Assembly: GCF_038502225.1 (NCBI RefSeq)
Contig: NW_027195234.1
Coordinates: 194,093 to 258,092 of the forward strand
DNA: 64,000 nt
Reading direction: 5' to 3'
From: Cherax quadricarinatus
Taxonomy: Eukaryota; Arthropoda; Malacostraca; Decapoda; Parastacidae
This document shows, piece after piece, positions 46,076 to 62,255 of this stretch. The notes under the pieces are model-generated. The model had not been told where the DNA came from and ran no database searches. It saw only the letters and a program-made list of their open reading frames with translations. Numbering within the stretch: the first letter of the stretch is position 1; each line of letters starts with the position of its first letter. Made by a program: the position numbers and the translations under genes.

Positions 46076-47039
46076 TACCATATGTAATGATAAAAGACTA
46101 AGTTCTCAATATACACTCTGTGTACAAGAAATTCAGGGAAAAAAACAGAGGTGTCATACGCACAGTTGTCTCATCATCATACGAAAGTACATCATCTTCA
46201 TAACAATCATCATAATCATCACTAAGATAACATCGTTTCTGTTCTTACTCTCAACATAGTATCCTTTAATTTCTTATTAAGCTTCCACACCAACTAACAA
46301 AAAACAGTAATTTTATTAGCAAAATAAAAATTAGAAATTGTAACATAGAATAATACTTATTAGTGAAATAATTAAATTATAGTAGCATGTAATAAATGTC
46401 TTAAAATTACTACTTAGAAATAGCTTAACTGATGCTGAATTAGGACATTTAAATATCAATAAACTAAATAGAAAATAATGAACTATAAGTCTTTGAAATA
46501 TTTTTGACAAATGTTTGACAAATATCAACATCTATACCTCTGTTAGCTTGAAAGATCTCTCTGAAGATTGATGCCAGGAAACACGGAAAGGCGGAATTTC
46601 TTTTATGTCGCTACAAGTCCCTTGGATGCTTGACAGTTCTGGGCACATCCTCCGAGACACGTCGTCGTGAACTGTAAAATATATATCTTCTCGCGGAAAG
46701 GAACCACCACACCTGACTGGTTCCAGTTGGCTATCACACCGAACGGGCTATGACTACAACGATATCAGCTAGACTGTTTCGGCTCACAAGGGCCTACATA
46801 CATCTTGTATTGTCACCTCCAGAAATATGAACCTCGTTTCTCTTACATCTTGTCCTCTTCCCTGGACACCAGACTACCTTCGAATGCATTTTATGAAGTC
46901 CTGGAAATTAAAACATCTATCACTTCGGGCATTATACGTCTCGTTGGAGTCAGGGCAGATCGCATCGGACACAACAGAATAAAGTATCACTCGTCCGGCC
47001 TGACTTCTAAACCTGACTACAGGATTTTCTTGTGTGTCT
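46076..47039. other. No recognised feature
   Basis: AT-rich at the left and GC-richer near 46570-46960. The open frame at 46805-47095 has no recognisable domain. Confidence 0.4.
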
Positions 47040-47325
47040 TTGTAGCTCTTCCTCAGCAGCTGCTCACGAGGCTCAGTTGTTGTAGAGGCTGCTGAGAAGA
47101 TACAATTTTTTTTAAGAAGTTGTTGACGTGGTACAGTTGTCCCAGCCTTCTGATGTGGTACAATTGTTCGAGCAGATGCTGACGAGGTACAGTTTTCCAA
47201 ACAGCTGTTGACAAGGAACAGTTGTCCCAACAGCTGCTAAAGAAGTACGATTGTCTCAACAGCTGCCGACGAGGTCAGTTGTCCCAACAGCTGCTGACGA
47301 AGTGCAGTTGTCACAATAACTTCTC
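47040..47325 (+). repeat. Degenerate repeat of about 29-30 bp
   Basis: Copies of CAACAGCTGCTGACGAGGTA plus CAGTTGTCC follow one another about nine times with many substitutions. CAGCTG occurs in most units, giving regularly spaced E-box-like sites. Confidence 0.85.
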
Positions 47326-48589
47326 TGGTAGTATTAGGCTGCATGTGTGAACATTTTTTTCAGCGCTCTCAAGAAAAATTCGAAAATTTATGAAAATGAG
47401 TTATTCATATAGAAAAATAGCTTAACTCTTTGGCAACACAATGGTACAAGAATCAATTTTCTACAACGTTTCTACAAGAAATTATAGTCATTTATATCAG
47501 GTATGGTGACGGCGATGTAGGTAGCGCGTCTGTTCTCAACCTATGTATTTTTTGGAATTTTTTCCTTGTTTTTTATTGCTTTTTCTTTGCATTATTCTTT
47601 CTAATATAATAATTGATTATTTGGCATCATATAAGAGTAGTTGGAGCTTATCAATAGACGTCTAGCCTATCGGGAAGCACCTAGGTACACTCGGCAGTGA
47701 TCCCTCTCCAGAGAGTGCCAGGTGAAATCACTTCATTATTACGCTTATATCAGCTTATATATTAACTATACGGCTTATTTATCTATCAGAATTGATCTAA
47801 TATGATATAATAATCACTGTAAATAACAAACAAACATGTTATATACTCTAGACTGAATAAAATAGGCCATAATATAGCGAGAGTCCACCAGCAATATTTC
47901 GATATAAAAAAGTTACTCCTCGTCTCCATGTTGTATTGTTTGGTCTGTGAGTGAGAGAAAACGATGTTTTGAAGAGGATAACTGCACTAGAACATCAGTT
48001 TACTAAGAAATACACCGAAACAAACGCGATTTTCGTGAAAAAAGAAATTTTTTTTTGACGGTAGGCCTACCGGCGTTCTAGGCCTATATCTCCGAAGTAA
48101 CTTATTCACTTATTTCGCGGACCTCAACCATTATTAATGATTGTATTGAAATGATTTTCACAGTCAATATAAAACAAAGTGTGTTTTAATTTTTAACGAT
48201 GGATTTTTTGGAATATCTCAAATATTTTTGATTTTGTGGGGGGTAAAAGGCAGATATTTTGGTGAATGCCAAAAATTCTGTCAAATGTATTTTTTTTTAC
48301 CATGATAATAAGATATATTAGATGAAATGGCAACGTAAAAGATTCGTGCTAGTTGTATTCTAACAGTTGGGAATGTCGGAAGTGCCACTCGTAGTGCCAA
48401 TTTGTCAGGGGATGCTGCCATATATCAAAATTATGTTAATATTTTTTTTCTATGTTGTTTGTTGGCCAATCATACTGAAACTTTGTCACATTAAACTATA
48501 TATGCACCTCTAAAAGTACACCAAAAATAAAATAAATCGGTTGAAAACAAAAAAAAAAAATATAATCCCACTCTCCCCCCTTAGTGTTC
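47326..48589. other. Insert within the 29-30-bp repeat, unrecognised
   Basis: About 1.26 kb of AT-rich non-coding DNA separates two parts of the same repeat. CCTAGGTACACTCGGCAGTG at 47681 is the most GC-rich feature. I recognise no transposon ends. Confidence 0.4.
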
Positions 48590-48662
48590 CAGCAGTTGTT
48601 AAAGAGGCAAAATTGTTTCAACAGCTGCTGACCAGGAACAGCTGTACCAAACGTTTATGACA
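48590..48662 (+). repeat. Right part of the 29-30-bp repeat
   Basis: About 2-3 further units (CAGCAGTTGTTAAAGAGG, CAACAGCTGCTGACCAGGAA) resume the pattern of 47040-47325. Confidence 0.75.
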
Positions 48663-49196
48663 ATGTACAACTGATGAGTTATGAGTTATTTTACATGACT
48701 CAAATATTAGTTACTCACATATCCGTGATGGTTTAGTTAATGCTTAATTGCCGGTGTCAGAACTAATTGTTTGCACTCCTTGTAATAATACCGAGTCAGT
48801 CCCGGGAGCCAGCAGATCACTCTCCAAGGAAACTCGTTGATGACGCATTTCACCATGTGCATCAATAACTGACCACTACGTAGAAAGAGTACTCATGAGA
48901 TACACAGTAAACAGAGTACCAAGTTGATCAAGGGTACCCTTAAGGAAAGTAACCCTCCATGCTGCACTGCAAATTACCATGTCGCCCGTGGAAGTTGATT
49001 TGTCATGCAATATTGTTCATGGAACCTTGAAAACGCCTCAGAGTAATGATGATCAAACGACAGTCAGAGAACCAATTATGAAGTGCTCATTCCAACACTA
49101 ACGGCGACATCGAAAGGAAGTGCGAATAACGAGTGTTCAAACTCGTTCCAAGAACTCTCCCAAAGAGGAAGTGATTAAAAAATATTAACTATATCC
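48663..49196. other. No recognised feature
   Basis: No coding or mobile sequence is evident. Confidence 0.4.
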
Positions 49197-49860
49197 AGTT
49201 ACCATCTCTCTCCCTCCCCCCGTCCTTGCTTCTCTCCTTCCCTCCAGCCACCCTACCTCTTTACCTTCAAAATATTTACCCACCCTCATTGCTTCCCACT
49301 CTTACTACCTTCCTCTCAATTTCCCACCCTCACTATCTCCATCCCAATTTCCCACCTTCCCTACCTCGCTCTATGCTTTCAACGCTCTCTTCCAATTTCC
49401 TCCCTTCCATATCTTCCTCCCAACTTCTAATAACTTGCCACCCTCATGACTTCCCTTCCTCCCAAACTCCATCCTTTTCAACTTCCAATCCTCCCTGCCA
49501 TCCTTCCAATTTTAATTTCCCATGCTTCCATGTCTCCTTTGCATTGTCCCACTCGCTTTGTCCCACTCACTGCTTTTCATCATCCTACCCTCCTTATCTG
49601 CCTTCCTCTCAGTTGTGTCCCTCCCTGTTAACTTCTCTTCCTCTCAACATTCAACTCGATCTCCTTCATTCACAACTTCCAGCTCACCTTCCCTCCAAAC
49701 TCCAAGCTTTCCCTCCTATGTGCCTACCTTCCTTTATTCCTCCCCTCCCACCTTTCTCCCCTTAATCTTTCCCGCTCTCCTTCTTGTAATCTGACTCATC
49801 TCCATCCTCCCTTCCTTCTTCTTGAACTCCATCCCTTCCTGTTTCACGCCCTTCCTAGTT
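49197..49860 (+). repeat. Pyrimidine-rich low-complexity tract
   Basis: CTCCCTTCC-like sequence with roughly periodic CCCACCCTCA phrases fills 660 bp. Its serine/proline-rich open frames are compositional. Strand asymmetry is extreme and could allow triplex structures. Confidence 0.8.
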
Positions 49861-50092
49861 CCTCCTTACACTGATGTATTTCAGTCAATAAACACATCGC
49901 AGTGTATGTTCATGTGTCGTTTTAATCTATCTGGAGATAAGTAACTCAGGGGCAAAGCCAGCCAACCTGGGCTCCGGGACTAGGCTCATTGTCGGTCTGC
50001 CTTCATTAAGCCCAGGCCTCACAAAGGCTATATTACGTTGAAACATAACCTGAGGTTGCTATCATTTATAACTAGTGTATATGTATGTCTGC

Positions 50093-50215
50093 GAAAACGC
50101 ATGTTCCCAAGCAAACCATACCACGGGCGGGGTTAGAACCCGCGATCTGAGTATCAAAAAACTCCAGACCGACGCGTTAGCCACTGGGCCAGCTAGCCAC
50201 AATAAAAATTCACCC
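50093..50215 (-). mobile_element. tRNA-Leu-like SINE head
   Basis: On the minus strand TGGCTAGCTGGCCCAGTGGC, then TAACGCGTCGG, and the B box GGGTTCTAACCCC (50141-50129) resemble a tRNA with a long variable arm, as in tRNA-Leu or tRNA-Ser. Sequence past the B box (CGTGGTATGGTTTGC) matches the fold-back SINE at 35495. The tRNA ends do not pair well, so it is not a functional gene. Confidence 0.7.
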
Positions 50216-50879
50216 AACTCGGTATATTTATACACCATAGGAAGGTTAGCATAGGCACCACTGTGACCACAAATGCAAGTTTTTACAGAAGAATCTCCAG
50301 GTAGCGTAGTATGACGATGCTAGGTGAAAGATTTCCCTCGAGTTGTATTGAACTCACACTGATCAGTGATATTGTTAAAAATATATATGAATTTTTCTTT
50401 TATCGAAGTTTGCTCTCCCGTTTACTTCATAAAAACAGATGGACTGATCTTACTGAAATTCCTAAGAGTTCTTTTCCTGCGTAAAGTCATAAGGAATAAA
50501 GCCTAATAAAAAAATAATAATTTTTTTGTAAATTCAGCTTAGCATTTAATATTTATTTTGGGTTCAGTATAAAAATAAAATCTGGGCAGCTAAATGGAAT
50601 TATGTAAATGTTTACACGGTAAGGAAATTTGATGTTTCAAAGGTCTGTTATTTTTTCAGTTTGATAGTCGAATTTCTGACTGGTCCAGAAATGTAAGAAT
50701 AATATTTTAAAACTTATAATAATAAAATTTTCAAATTATAGATTTCGAAGGACACTGAAGCAATAAATATCCCTCTTAGTAGAACATTCTAATGCTAAAT
50801 ATTTGAAGGCGACCAGATGAAGCATTTTTCGGTTATACAATGGAAAGCAATGAATACAAGTTATTTAATACCTACCTGG
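50216..50879. other. No recognised feature
   Basis: AT-rich, no open frames of note, no visible element ends. Confidence 0.4.
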
Positions 50880-51120
50880 AGTCTACCTGGAGGGTATTCC
50901 GGTGATCAACGCCCCCGCGGCCTGGTCCACGACCAGACCTCCCGGTGGATCAGGGCCTGATCAACGAGGCTGTTACTGCTGGCCGCACGCAGTCCAACAT
51001 ACGAACCACAGCCCGGCTGATCCGGCACCGAATTTAAGTATCTGTCCAGCCCGTTCTTGGAGACAACCAGGGGTCTAATGGTAATGCCTCTTATTGATGG
51101 TGGGAAGCTGTCAGTTTATT
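50880..51120 (-). mobile_element. CR1-like LINE 3' tail, minus copy
   Basis: GGGTATTCCGGTGATCAACG, then GCCTGGTCCACGACCAG and GGCCGCACGCAGTCCAAC is the reverse complement of the tail at 43560-43690. It extends into C-terminal coding sequence (CTGTCCAGCCCGTTC, GGGAAGCTGTC). Confidence 0.85.
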
Positions 51121-51803
51121 AGCAAATCTGCGCTGAAAAACAACAACAGAGAAGCCTAGCCCAGCCATTTCACCGGAGGTAATACAAAATCATTACAGAA
51201 ATTAAATAAGCAAATTGGCACCTTCAAACACTAGTAACATTTCGAACCCTCTTCTATGATTCACCAGTGATGTATGTTTGATACCGATTAGAAGAGGTTT
51301 TCTTAAGCTTATGCACAGAAACAAAATTTTGGGAATGGGCTATAGACCATTGATCATGCATGGAAAGAAAAAAAAAAGGTGTCTAAAACGTGCACTAGTT
51401 ACATTACGCCACTCATGATAATTTTAAATTAGTTTTTCAAGCTATAGACGAAAACTAACCAGGAAGAAAAGCAGACTGAAGGTGAGAATGCACCGAAAAT
51501 AGGAAATTATAGAGTTCGTTAAACCCGGTAAATTAATACGTCATAGAGTCGAGACGTAGCAACATTTCTCAGTTTTCTTTTCAAAGTTTCTTTCTATTTA
51601 AAATTTTCCACAAATCTATAAGATGAAAAATAACGGGTTACGTTCACAAAACTAATATTTTTACAATTTCTTCAATAATACTTGCAAATTGGCATTCACA
51701 CAGCCGAAAATCGACACAAAACAAAATTATAATTAAATTACATCAGCTTATGAGGCTTGTGCTCAAGATTTTAACTACATCAGTACTTTTAAATTTACAT
51801 CTA
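51121..51803. other. No recognised feature
   Basis: AT-rich DNA ending at the target site of the following insertion. Confidence 0.4.
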
Positions 51804-51994
51804 TACACAATAAACTTAAGTAAAAGGGCACAAATGCAACTAATGTGACATTTTATTGTTGCAACGTTTCGCTCTCCAGGAGCTTATCAAGCCGTAAGGT
51901 CTTGATAAAGCTCCTGGAGAGCGAAGCGTTTCCACAATAAAATGTCACATTAGTTGCATTTGTTTCCTTTCTACCAATATTAATACACAATAAA
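51804..51994. mobile_element. Inverted-repeat mini-element with 11-bp TSD
   Basis: TACACAATAAA occurs at 51804-51814 and 51984-51994, flanking 169 bp. The arms are nearly perfect inverted repeats of about 60 bp: CAAATGCAACTAATGTGACA then TTTTATTG on the left and CACAATAAAATGTCACATTA then GTTGCATTTG on the right. Each arm holds a short GCTC-CTGGA-GAGC hairpin followed by GAAGCGTTTCC or the related GTTGCAACG form. The CTGATGA position reads CTTGATAA, so the hammerhead core is degenerate here. Confidence 0.8.
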
Positions 51995-51999
51995 GTTAC

Positions 52000-52985
52000 T
52001 GCTTACTATCACTGGTGAAAGCCAATGTACCTCAAGTCATTGTTACGCACTGTGTGCTGCACAAGTATGCGTTGGCAACAAAAACCTTGCCTCCGAAATT
52101 GGCAGAAGTAATTAAAATTGTAGTGGAATGTTTCAACGTGCGAAATAGTGCTATGAAGCATCGTATCTTCAAAGAGCTGTGTAATGAATTGGGCTCTGAA
52201 TTCGACGTACTTCTGTAATATTCTAACGTTCGGTGGTTATCCCGGGAAACGTGCTGAATCGTGTTTTTGCCTTGCGTGTGGAATAAGCCCTGTTTGTTCA
52301 TTCTCGTTTTGGCGTACATGGCCGATATCTTCGATGCTCTCAATCATCTCAGTCGTCAGATGCAGGGTGGTGGAGCCTACAGCATCGAAGCGGAAGAAAA
52401 CCTGAAGACAATTCAAAATAGCTACTGTTATGAAAACGACGAACAGAGAATGATAACTTCGCAAGCGTTTTCCTGCTGGACGACTGTGTAAGTAATATGG
52501 AAGATGTGTCTGGAATCGGAGACATATCTGTACCCGGGGAACTAAAGCAAGCAATTGCCATGCACTTAGATGAGCTCGCAGTCTCTCGACGGATACTTCC
52601 CCACCAGAGAGTCATATCCAGCATGGGCGAGACAGCCGTTCACGTTCAATGTTGCAACAACAGATGTCAATGATGAATACCCCGACGAAATCATTGAACT
52701 TCAGCAGAGCCAGGATCAAAAGCAACTCTTCAGAACAGCGCTCTCAACGTTTTGGTGTCACCAAATCGTAGCGTTCCCTCCTATTGCTAGAAAGTCCTTC
52801 AGATACTCACGCCATTTGTTAGAACGTATCTTTGCGAACAATCCTTTTCGAGGATGGTAGACATCAAAACGAAGAAAAGGAGCAGACTTTATTGCGAAAA
52901 TGATATGAGGGTGACACTTGGCAAGGTGATGCCGCGCATTTCTGAACTTGTCTCTGAAAGGCAACAACAAAAGTCACGGGAGTAA
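52000..52985 (+). pseudogene. hAT transposase (ZBED5/SCAND3-like), broken
   Basis: The translated blocks match the C-terminal half of hAT-superfamily transposase-like proteins. VIVTHCVLHKYALATKTLPP and YSNVRWLSR lie at 52035-52245. VSGIGDISVPGELKQAIAMH, LDGYFPTRESYPAWARQPFT and NDEYPDEIIELQQSQ lie at 52510-52720. The dimerisation segment TYLCEQSFSRMVDIKTKKR lies at 52823-52880, and SELVSERQQQKSRE then a stop ends the frame near 52985. A TAA at 52216, a frameshift within the following WLSR codons and shifts near 52580 and 52820 break it. The N-terminal BED finger and first catalytic residues are missing. Confidence 0.8.
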
Positions 52986-53291
52986 GACACATGTGCAACA
53001 TCTGGGTATCTTTATTGTAGACGTTTCGCCATCCAGTGGCTTTATCAATACAAATTCTAGGACATAACTTGAAGACAGTAGAACTATGTACAGAATACAA
53101 ATTCTAGGACATAACTTGAAGACAGTAGAACTATGTACAGAGTTCTACTGTCTTCAAGTTATGTCCTAGAATTTGTATTGATAAAGCCACTGGATGGCGA
53201 AACGTCTACAATAAAGATACCCAGATGTTGCACATGTGTCTTACTCTCATCTTGTCGGTATTATATACCATTCGTACACAACAAAAGTCAC
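52964..53291. mobile_element. Inverted-repeat mini-element with 14-bp TSD
   Basis: ACAACAAAAGTCAC occurs at 52964-52977 and 53278-53291, bracketing 300 bp. Arms of about 90-110 bp run from ACACATGTGCAACATCTGGG to the mirrored CAGATGTTGCACATGTGTCT. Each arm carries a GCCAC-TGGA-TGGC hairpin, GAAACGTC and TACAATAAAGATAC. TTGTA and TACAA can form stem I, but CTGATGA is replaced by TTGATAA, losing conserved core bases. A 50-bp direct duplication (near 53042-53090 and 53094-53140) lies in the centre. It is inserted in the terminal codons of the hAT relic. Confidence 0.85.
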
Positions 53292-53404
53292 ACTGATTTG
53301 CAGTTCCGTTTGAAATCCTATTTCATTTATCCAATTACGAAGGGTGCGGTGAATACACGGATGAAACTTGCGAGGCTCAGTACCTCTAACAAGGTTAAGA
53401 ACCA

Positions 53405-53460
53405 CTACTCGAACCTGAGCCTCATTATCCTCGTAAAAACTTTCCACCGTCTTCAGCAAA
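53405..53460 (-). pseudogene. Small RTE RT fragment
   Basis: On the minus strand LKTVESFYEDNEAQVRV is nearly the same as LKAVKSFYEDSEAQVRV in the LINE at 57972-61556. Only about 55 bp are similar, and flanking sequence does not continue the LINE. Confidence 0.55.
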
Positions 53461-53465
53461 TTTAG

Positions 53466-54059
53466 ACAGAAAAACGTAATATGTTTGCTAGTAGATTTTT
53501 AAATATTACTGTCATAAGCAAACTGAAAATAAGAAAAAAATGTAGATCGTTAAAACTTTAGTGAATAGATAATGCTGCATTTTATTTTATTAAAAAAAAA
53601 GAAAAAAAATATGTAATTTCAACATTCAGCCTAGTCTTCAAAGGTAAATAGAGAGGACTTAAAGCTTCTGTTTTCGAGCCTTATCTTCAGAAATCGAAAC
53701 TTATTTTCTGCAAATTAATCAATGATCATATCAAAACCAATCTTTGCATATTCGTGTTAAATTAAAAGTAACGTCAGATACTTCAATCATATCTTCTCAA
53801 GGTTGAATGTAAGATATATTTTTTAGCAATTTCAATTTAGAAAGACTTCTCTCGCATGAAGAAAAAGACAAAAAAGTACAGTCAAGAGATTCTCAAACCT
53901 TGACAAGCCTGGCAGAGATTCACAGAAATCAGATTTCACAATAAACTCCAGAAGCTGCAATGCCGTCTGTTTCAAAGCCTCTTCAACACTGATTGTGGCA
54001 GCCTTCCAGAAGCCTCCGAAGTAGTCCGATGTCCGCGCTAATATCTTCATCATATAGAC
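53466..54059. other. No clear feature; minus-strand frame of unknown origin
   Basis: A 73-codon minus frame at 53832-54053 (KILARTSDYFGGFWKAATIS) has no domain I can name. Given the hAT remnants on either side it could be transposase debris, but this is a guess. Confidence 0.3.
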
Positions 54060-54595
54060 TCATCAGGATGGATATAGACTCATTAGAGAATATACAGAGA
54101 AGAATGACTAAAATGATTTACTGTGTAAGGAATCTTCCGTATGAAGATAGGACTTAAAGCCTTAAATCTCCACTCTCTGAAGAGACGTAGAATGAGGGGG
54201 AGATATCATTAAAGTGTATAAGTGGATGACGGGCATAAACAAAGGAGATATTAATAAAGTACTGAGGGTGTCGAACCAGGTGAGCAGAAATAATGGATTT
54301 AAGTTGGATAAATTTAGATTTAGAAAAGACATAGGTAAGTACTGTCTTTCTAACAGAGTTACGGATGCGTGAAACAATCTTCTCAGTAGGGTGATAGACG
54401 CTAGGACCTTGGGTAGCTTTAAGAAGAGATTGGACAAATATATGAGTGGGAGGGGCTGGGTTTGATTGTTGTCATTGGGTACGGGAGTTAATTTTTGGGT
54501 TGCTTTGGGTAGAGGTCGTTTTGATAAGGACCTGCCTTGTATGGACCAATAGGACTTCTGCTGTGTTCTTATGTTACCATTGAATTCATGGAATG
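54060..54595 (+). pseudogene. CR1/L2-like LINE C-terminus and tail
   Basis: The region encodes, with stops, IQRRMTKMIYCVRNLPYEDR, LKALNLHSLKRRRMRG, NKVLRVSNQVSRNNGFKLDK and TLGSFKKRLDKYMSGRGWV then a stop. These are the post-RT blocks and final residues of CR1/L2 polymerases. The tail GACCTGCCTTGTATGGACCA then ATAGGACTTCTGCTGTG is a typical short 3' UTR. The family is distinct from that at 43185 because tail and C-terminus differ. Confidence 0.8.
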
Positions 54596-54699
54596 TCTGA
54601 ATAAAATTTGGAATTTGCTTACGAATATCTTCTTTTGTTTAACCTGCCAAAGTGTTTAGCTGTATAACAGCGAGTATTGGCTAAATTTGAACTAGTACT

Positions 54700-56035
54700 T
54701 CAGAAAGAGTCACTTATTCTTGATGAAGTCGTCAAGACATTCAAGCAGCCGTTTTTTACTTCCTCCTGCAATGCCAGACAGCATCCTTTACTGTCTTTCC
54801 TAGCATCCTTCTTTCTGAGCTTTGCTTTTTCACTCAATAAAAGTGTTCATTTCTTCACACTCTTCAGTTGCACAGTTTCACTGCGCTGATCTTCAGGAAG
54901 ATGAGATTTCTTGCATGACTTCGCACCAGAAAGATAATTCAGGAAAGAGAAATCACATACAGCAGATAGCAAAATCTGAGCTATTAATACCTGTGTCCAC
55001 ATTTTTCTGGGGATTACTCAGTACCTGAAAGGATGAGGTCATCTTTACAAACTTTTCCTTCATTGGGTTCATATTGAAGTCACTCATGAAGTACCTCCAG
55101 ATAAGAGTGTTCCGTAAAAGTTTAGATAATGATCTACACAAGGCATAAACGAAGACTTTGGATTAATTTCTCTGAGCTTTGATTGAATACCATTTTAAAT
55201 CCCAGATATAGTTTCAGCGTTGTCATATCCCTGACCACGACAGGGATATGAGCAGTGGCCTTTCCAGCAACAGGGAAGAGGCTTCAAGTTTGTCACATTC
55301 ATTATGGACGTATCTAATAACTTCACATACATCATCAGGGTGGGAATCCATCAGAAGTGCTGTCTAAAAAATTAAATGCTTTTCTGTCTTTATATCAGCC
55401 TCTATTTTCTCTTTGGTGATGATATGCTACTCTCCTATCAAATGGATTAGGATGCTTAATCCTAATCCACAGCAGTTCATAGTTTCCTTTGTTGATGACA
55501 TCTACTCTTTATGACAACGACAAGTTTCAACCATACTCCCAAGGACGTCCATTTTCCCAGGCATGACAGACGTTACTAGGAAACCTCATAATAAGACACC
55601 TTTGGGTTTGGGTTCCACCGTGCTTGCAATCCAGTAGCTAATCTACATGTCGCAACTCCTTTATGCAGCGAGAAAACGTTTGACTGAGCTTAAACCATTT
55701 ATGTTTTCTAAACATACTCGTCATTTAGCGAAGCCTTATAGTAGAATGCAATGGTCAGCTGTCGACCATTCCCGATGGATTTCTCTCCTTGTCTTCGAAC
55801 TCCACTCGAAGGTCCTCCTCAGTTTTCGTAGGATTCACTTTCCCTCTCAATAAGATCAACTCTCAAGTCATTTGGAACTGGAAGTGGCCAAGAGGAGGTA
55901 TCAGAATGAAATGAAAATGTATTCGTTTCTTCATCAGTCTTTCTCCTGCTGGTGTGGACTTTTCCTGGCGTCTCCTTCGTCTTCACAAGATTCACCAGAC
56001 TGAATAGCTTCAGGATTTTATCGAAATGCACTTGA
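54700..56035 (-). pseudogene. hAT transposase (ZMYM1/DUF4371-like), heavily decayed
   Basis: Minus-strand blocks in order are DTSSWPLPVPNDLRVDLIER near 55900, QGYDNAETISGI then NGIQSKLREINPKSSFMPC near 55240-55150, a NFYGTLLSGG stretch near 55110, and LNYLSGAKSCKKSHLPEDQR near 54930. QGYDNA-x-GI-N-x-Q and the following NP...PC residues are typical of TTF-zinc-finger/DUF4371 hAT proteins. Stops and shifts occur throughout. Confidence 0.55.
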
Positions 56036-56235
56036 TGCTGAAGGCTTCATATGCTTCAAAATTGATCCAGACACTGCCAGAGCCTCCTATTGTCTTGCCT
56101 CTTCGTTACTCTATGTTGAAATCCAGCTGGCCGATTTTGCAACGGATGTTTTCTGCAAAATTTCAAAATCAAGAAGTATAATGCATGAAATATTGTGAAT
56201 TGAAATACATTTACTGGAGAAATTGTTTATTAAAA

Positions 56236-56345
56236 TTATTGTAGATGAATGGTTCGTAGATGAATGGTTCAGAGAACCGACATTATTATTATCATTACTA
56301 TTATAATTATTATGATTATTATTGTTATTATTATTCTTCTTATTT
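56236..56345 (+). mobile_element. PLE-type margin fragment plus (ATT)n
   Basis: TGTAGATGAATGGTTC is tandemly duplicated and followed by AGAGAACCGACA, matching the left margin of the mini-element at 22619-22652. An ATT-rich simple repeat follows (56283-56340). No arms or ribozyme motif remain. Confidence 0.6.
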
Positions 56346-56894
56346 TTGAGTGTGCCCACACAGTGATCATCATGTATATACAAAAGTGTTTATAACATCA
56401 TGGAGATGAATTTACTGTTTACTGTGTAATTTTTCATCACCATGATATTGTTAACACCAGCACTTGAAATACTGTTACAATGTAGAATCTCAGTGTGGAG
56501 AGATCAGCACTTGGAATGCCAGTTGCAGCTGGCTATCTAGGCTCAACACACTCATGGCTATAAAACATTCGAATGTGGATGTAATTTTCATAAAACATGA
56601 ACTTTCTCGTTTGTGCATTTCTTATTGCTAAATTTAATTATATATTTTATAGAGGAAATAGTCTTTAAGCATTTATATTAGATCGAACACTTTATTGTTT
56701 TTTACCTGACGAATTTTTTCATTTGGTATTTCAACTCTCCCAGTGGTGTCCCCATTCTAGCTGTCACCTGCGGCAAACTGCTCCCTCGCTTCCCTTTTCC
56801 CATAGTACGCCACAGCCTGACCTAACTCTTGGCTTCCCTGCTAGTGGAGAATGTTTTTGAGGAGTCCATAACGAAAAAATCACGTTTTTCTCCA
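56346..56894. other. No recognised feature
   Basis: AT-rich unique DNA before the TA tract. Confidence 0.4.
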
Positions 56895-57257
<363 letters not shown>

Positions 57258-57260
<3 letters not shown>

Positions 57261-57645
57261 GTGCCGAATAGGCAGAACTTGCGATCTTGGCTTAAATAGC
57301 AACGCTCATCTTGCCATATACGACAAGTGAAAATTTGTGTATGCAATAATTTCGCCAAAATCATTTTAAACCTAACGAAAAAAATATATTTCACTGTGTT
57401 TGTTTAGTATTAAATTATTGTAAACAAATCTAAAATATAGTTAGTTGGGTTAGGCTAAAATAAATTGCGCTTGTTTTAATAAGGTTAGGTAAGTTTTCTA
57501 AGTTCCTTTTGGTGCAAAATTATAAATTTTTACGTCAATATTAATGAAAAAAATATATCTTTAAACGTATAAGAGAAAATTTTAGAAAGGACTTAATTTT
57601 AAATGAGTTCTTGCTAATTGACTAGTTTTACATATTCGACACGAC
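57258..57645 (-). mobile_element. 388-bp TIR element, inverted copy
   Basis: It starts GTCGTGCCGAATA and ends TATTCGACACGAC, one mismatch in 13. The interior is the reverse complement of 33825-34212 with scattered substitutions. TA tracts lie on both sides. Confidence 0.85.

Positions 57646-57897
<252 letters not shown>

Positions 57898-57971
<74 letters not shown>
57898..57971 (+). repeat. (TA)n microsatellite
   Basis: A pure TA tract at the 5' boundary of the LINE. Confidence 0.97.
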
Positions 57972-62132
<4,161 letters not shown>

Positions 62133-62192
<60 letters not shown>

Positions 62193-62254
62193 ATATATAT
62201 ATATATATATATTTGTGTGTGTGTGTGTGTGTGAGTGTGTGTGTGTGTGTGTGT
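62133..62254 (+). repeat. Compound (TA)n-(GT)n microsatellite
   Basis: A TA tract to about 62212 passes into GT repeats up to 62254. Confidence 0.95.
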
Positions 62255-62255
62255 A

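Noticed and set aside
46805..47095. 96-codon plus frame as a host exon
   Set aside because: No recognised domain, and it runs into the degenerate 29-30-bp repeat.
49226..49794. Serine/proline-rich frames of 179 and 90 codons
   Set aside because: The pyrimidine-rich low-complexity DNA explains them; no conserved motif is visible.
50100..50200. Functional tRNA-Leu gene
   Set aside because: Weak stems and a SINE-type tail point to a SINE head.
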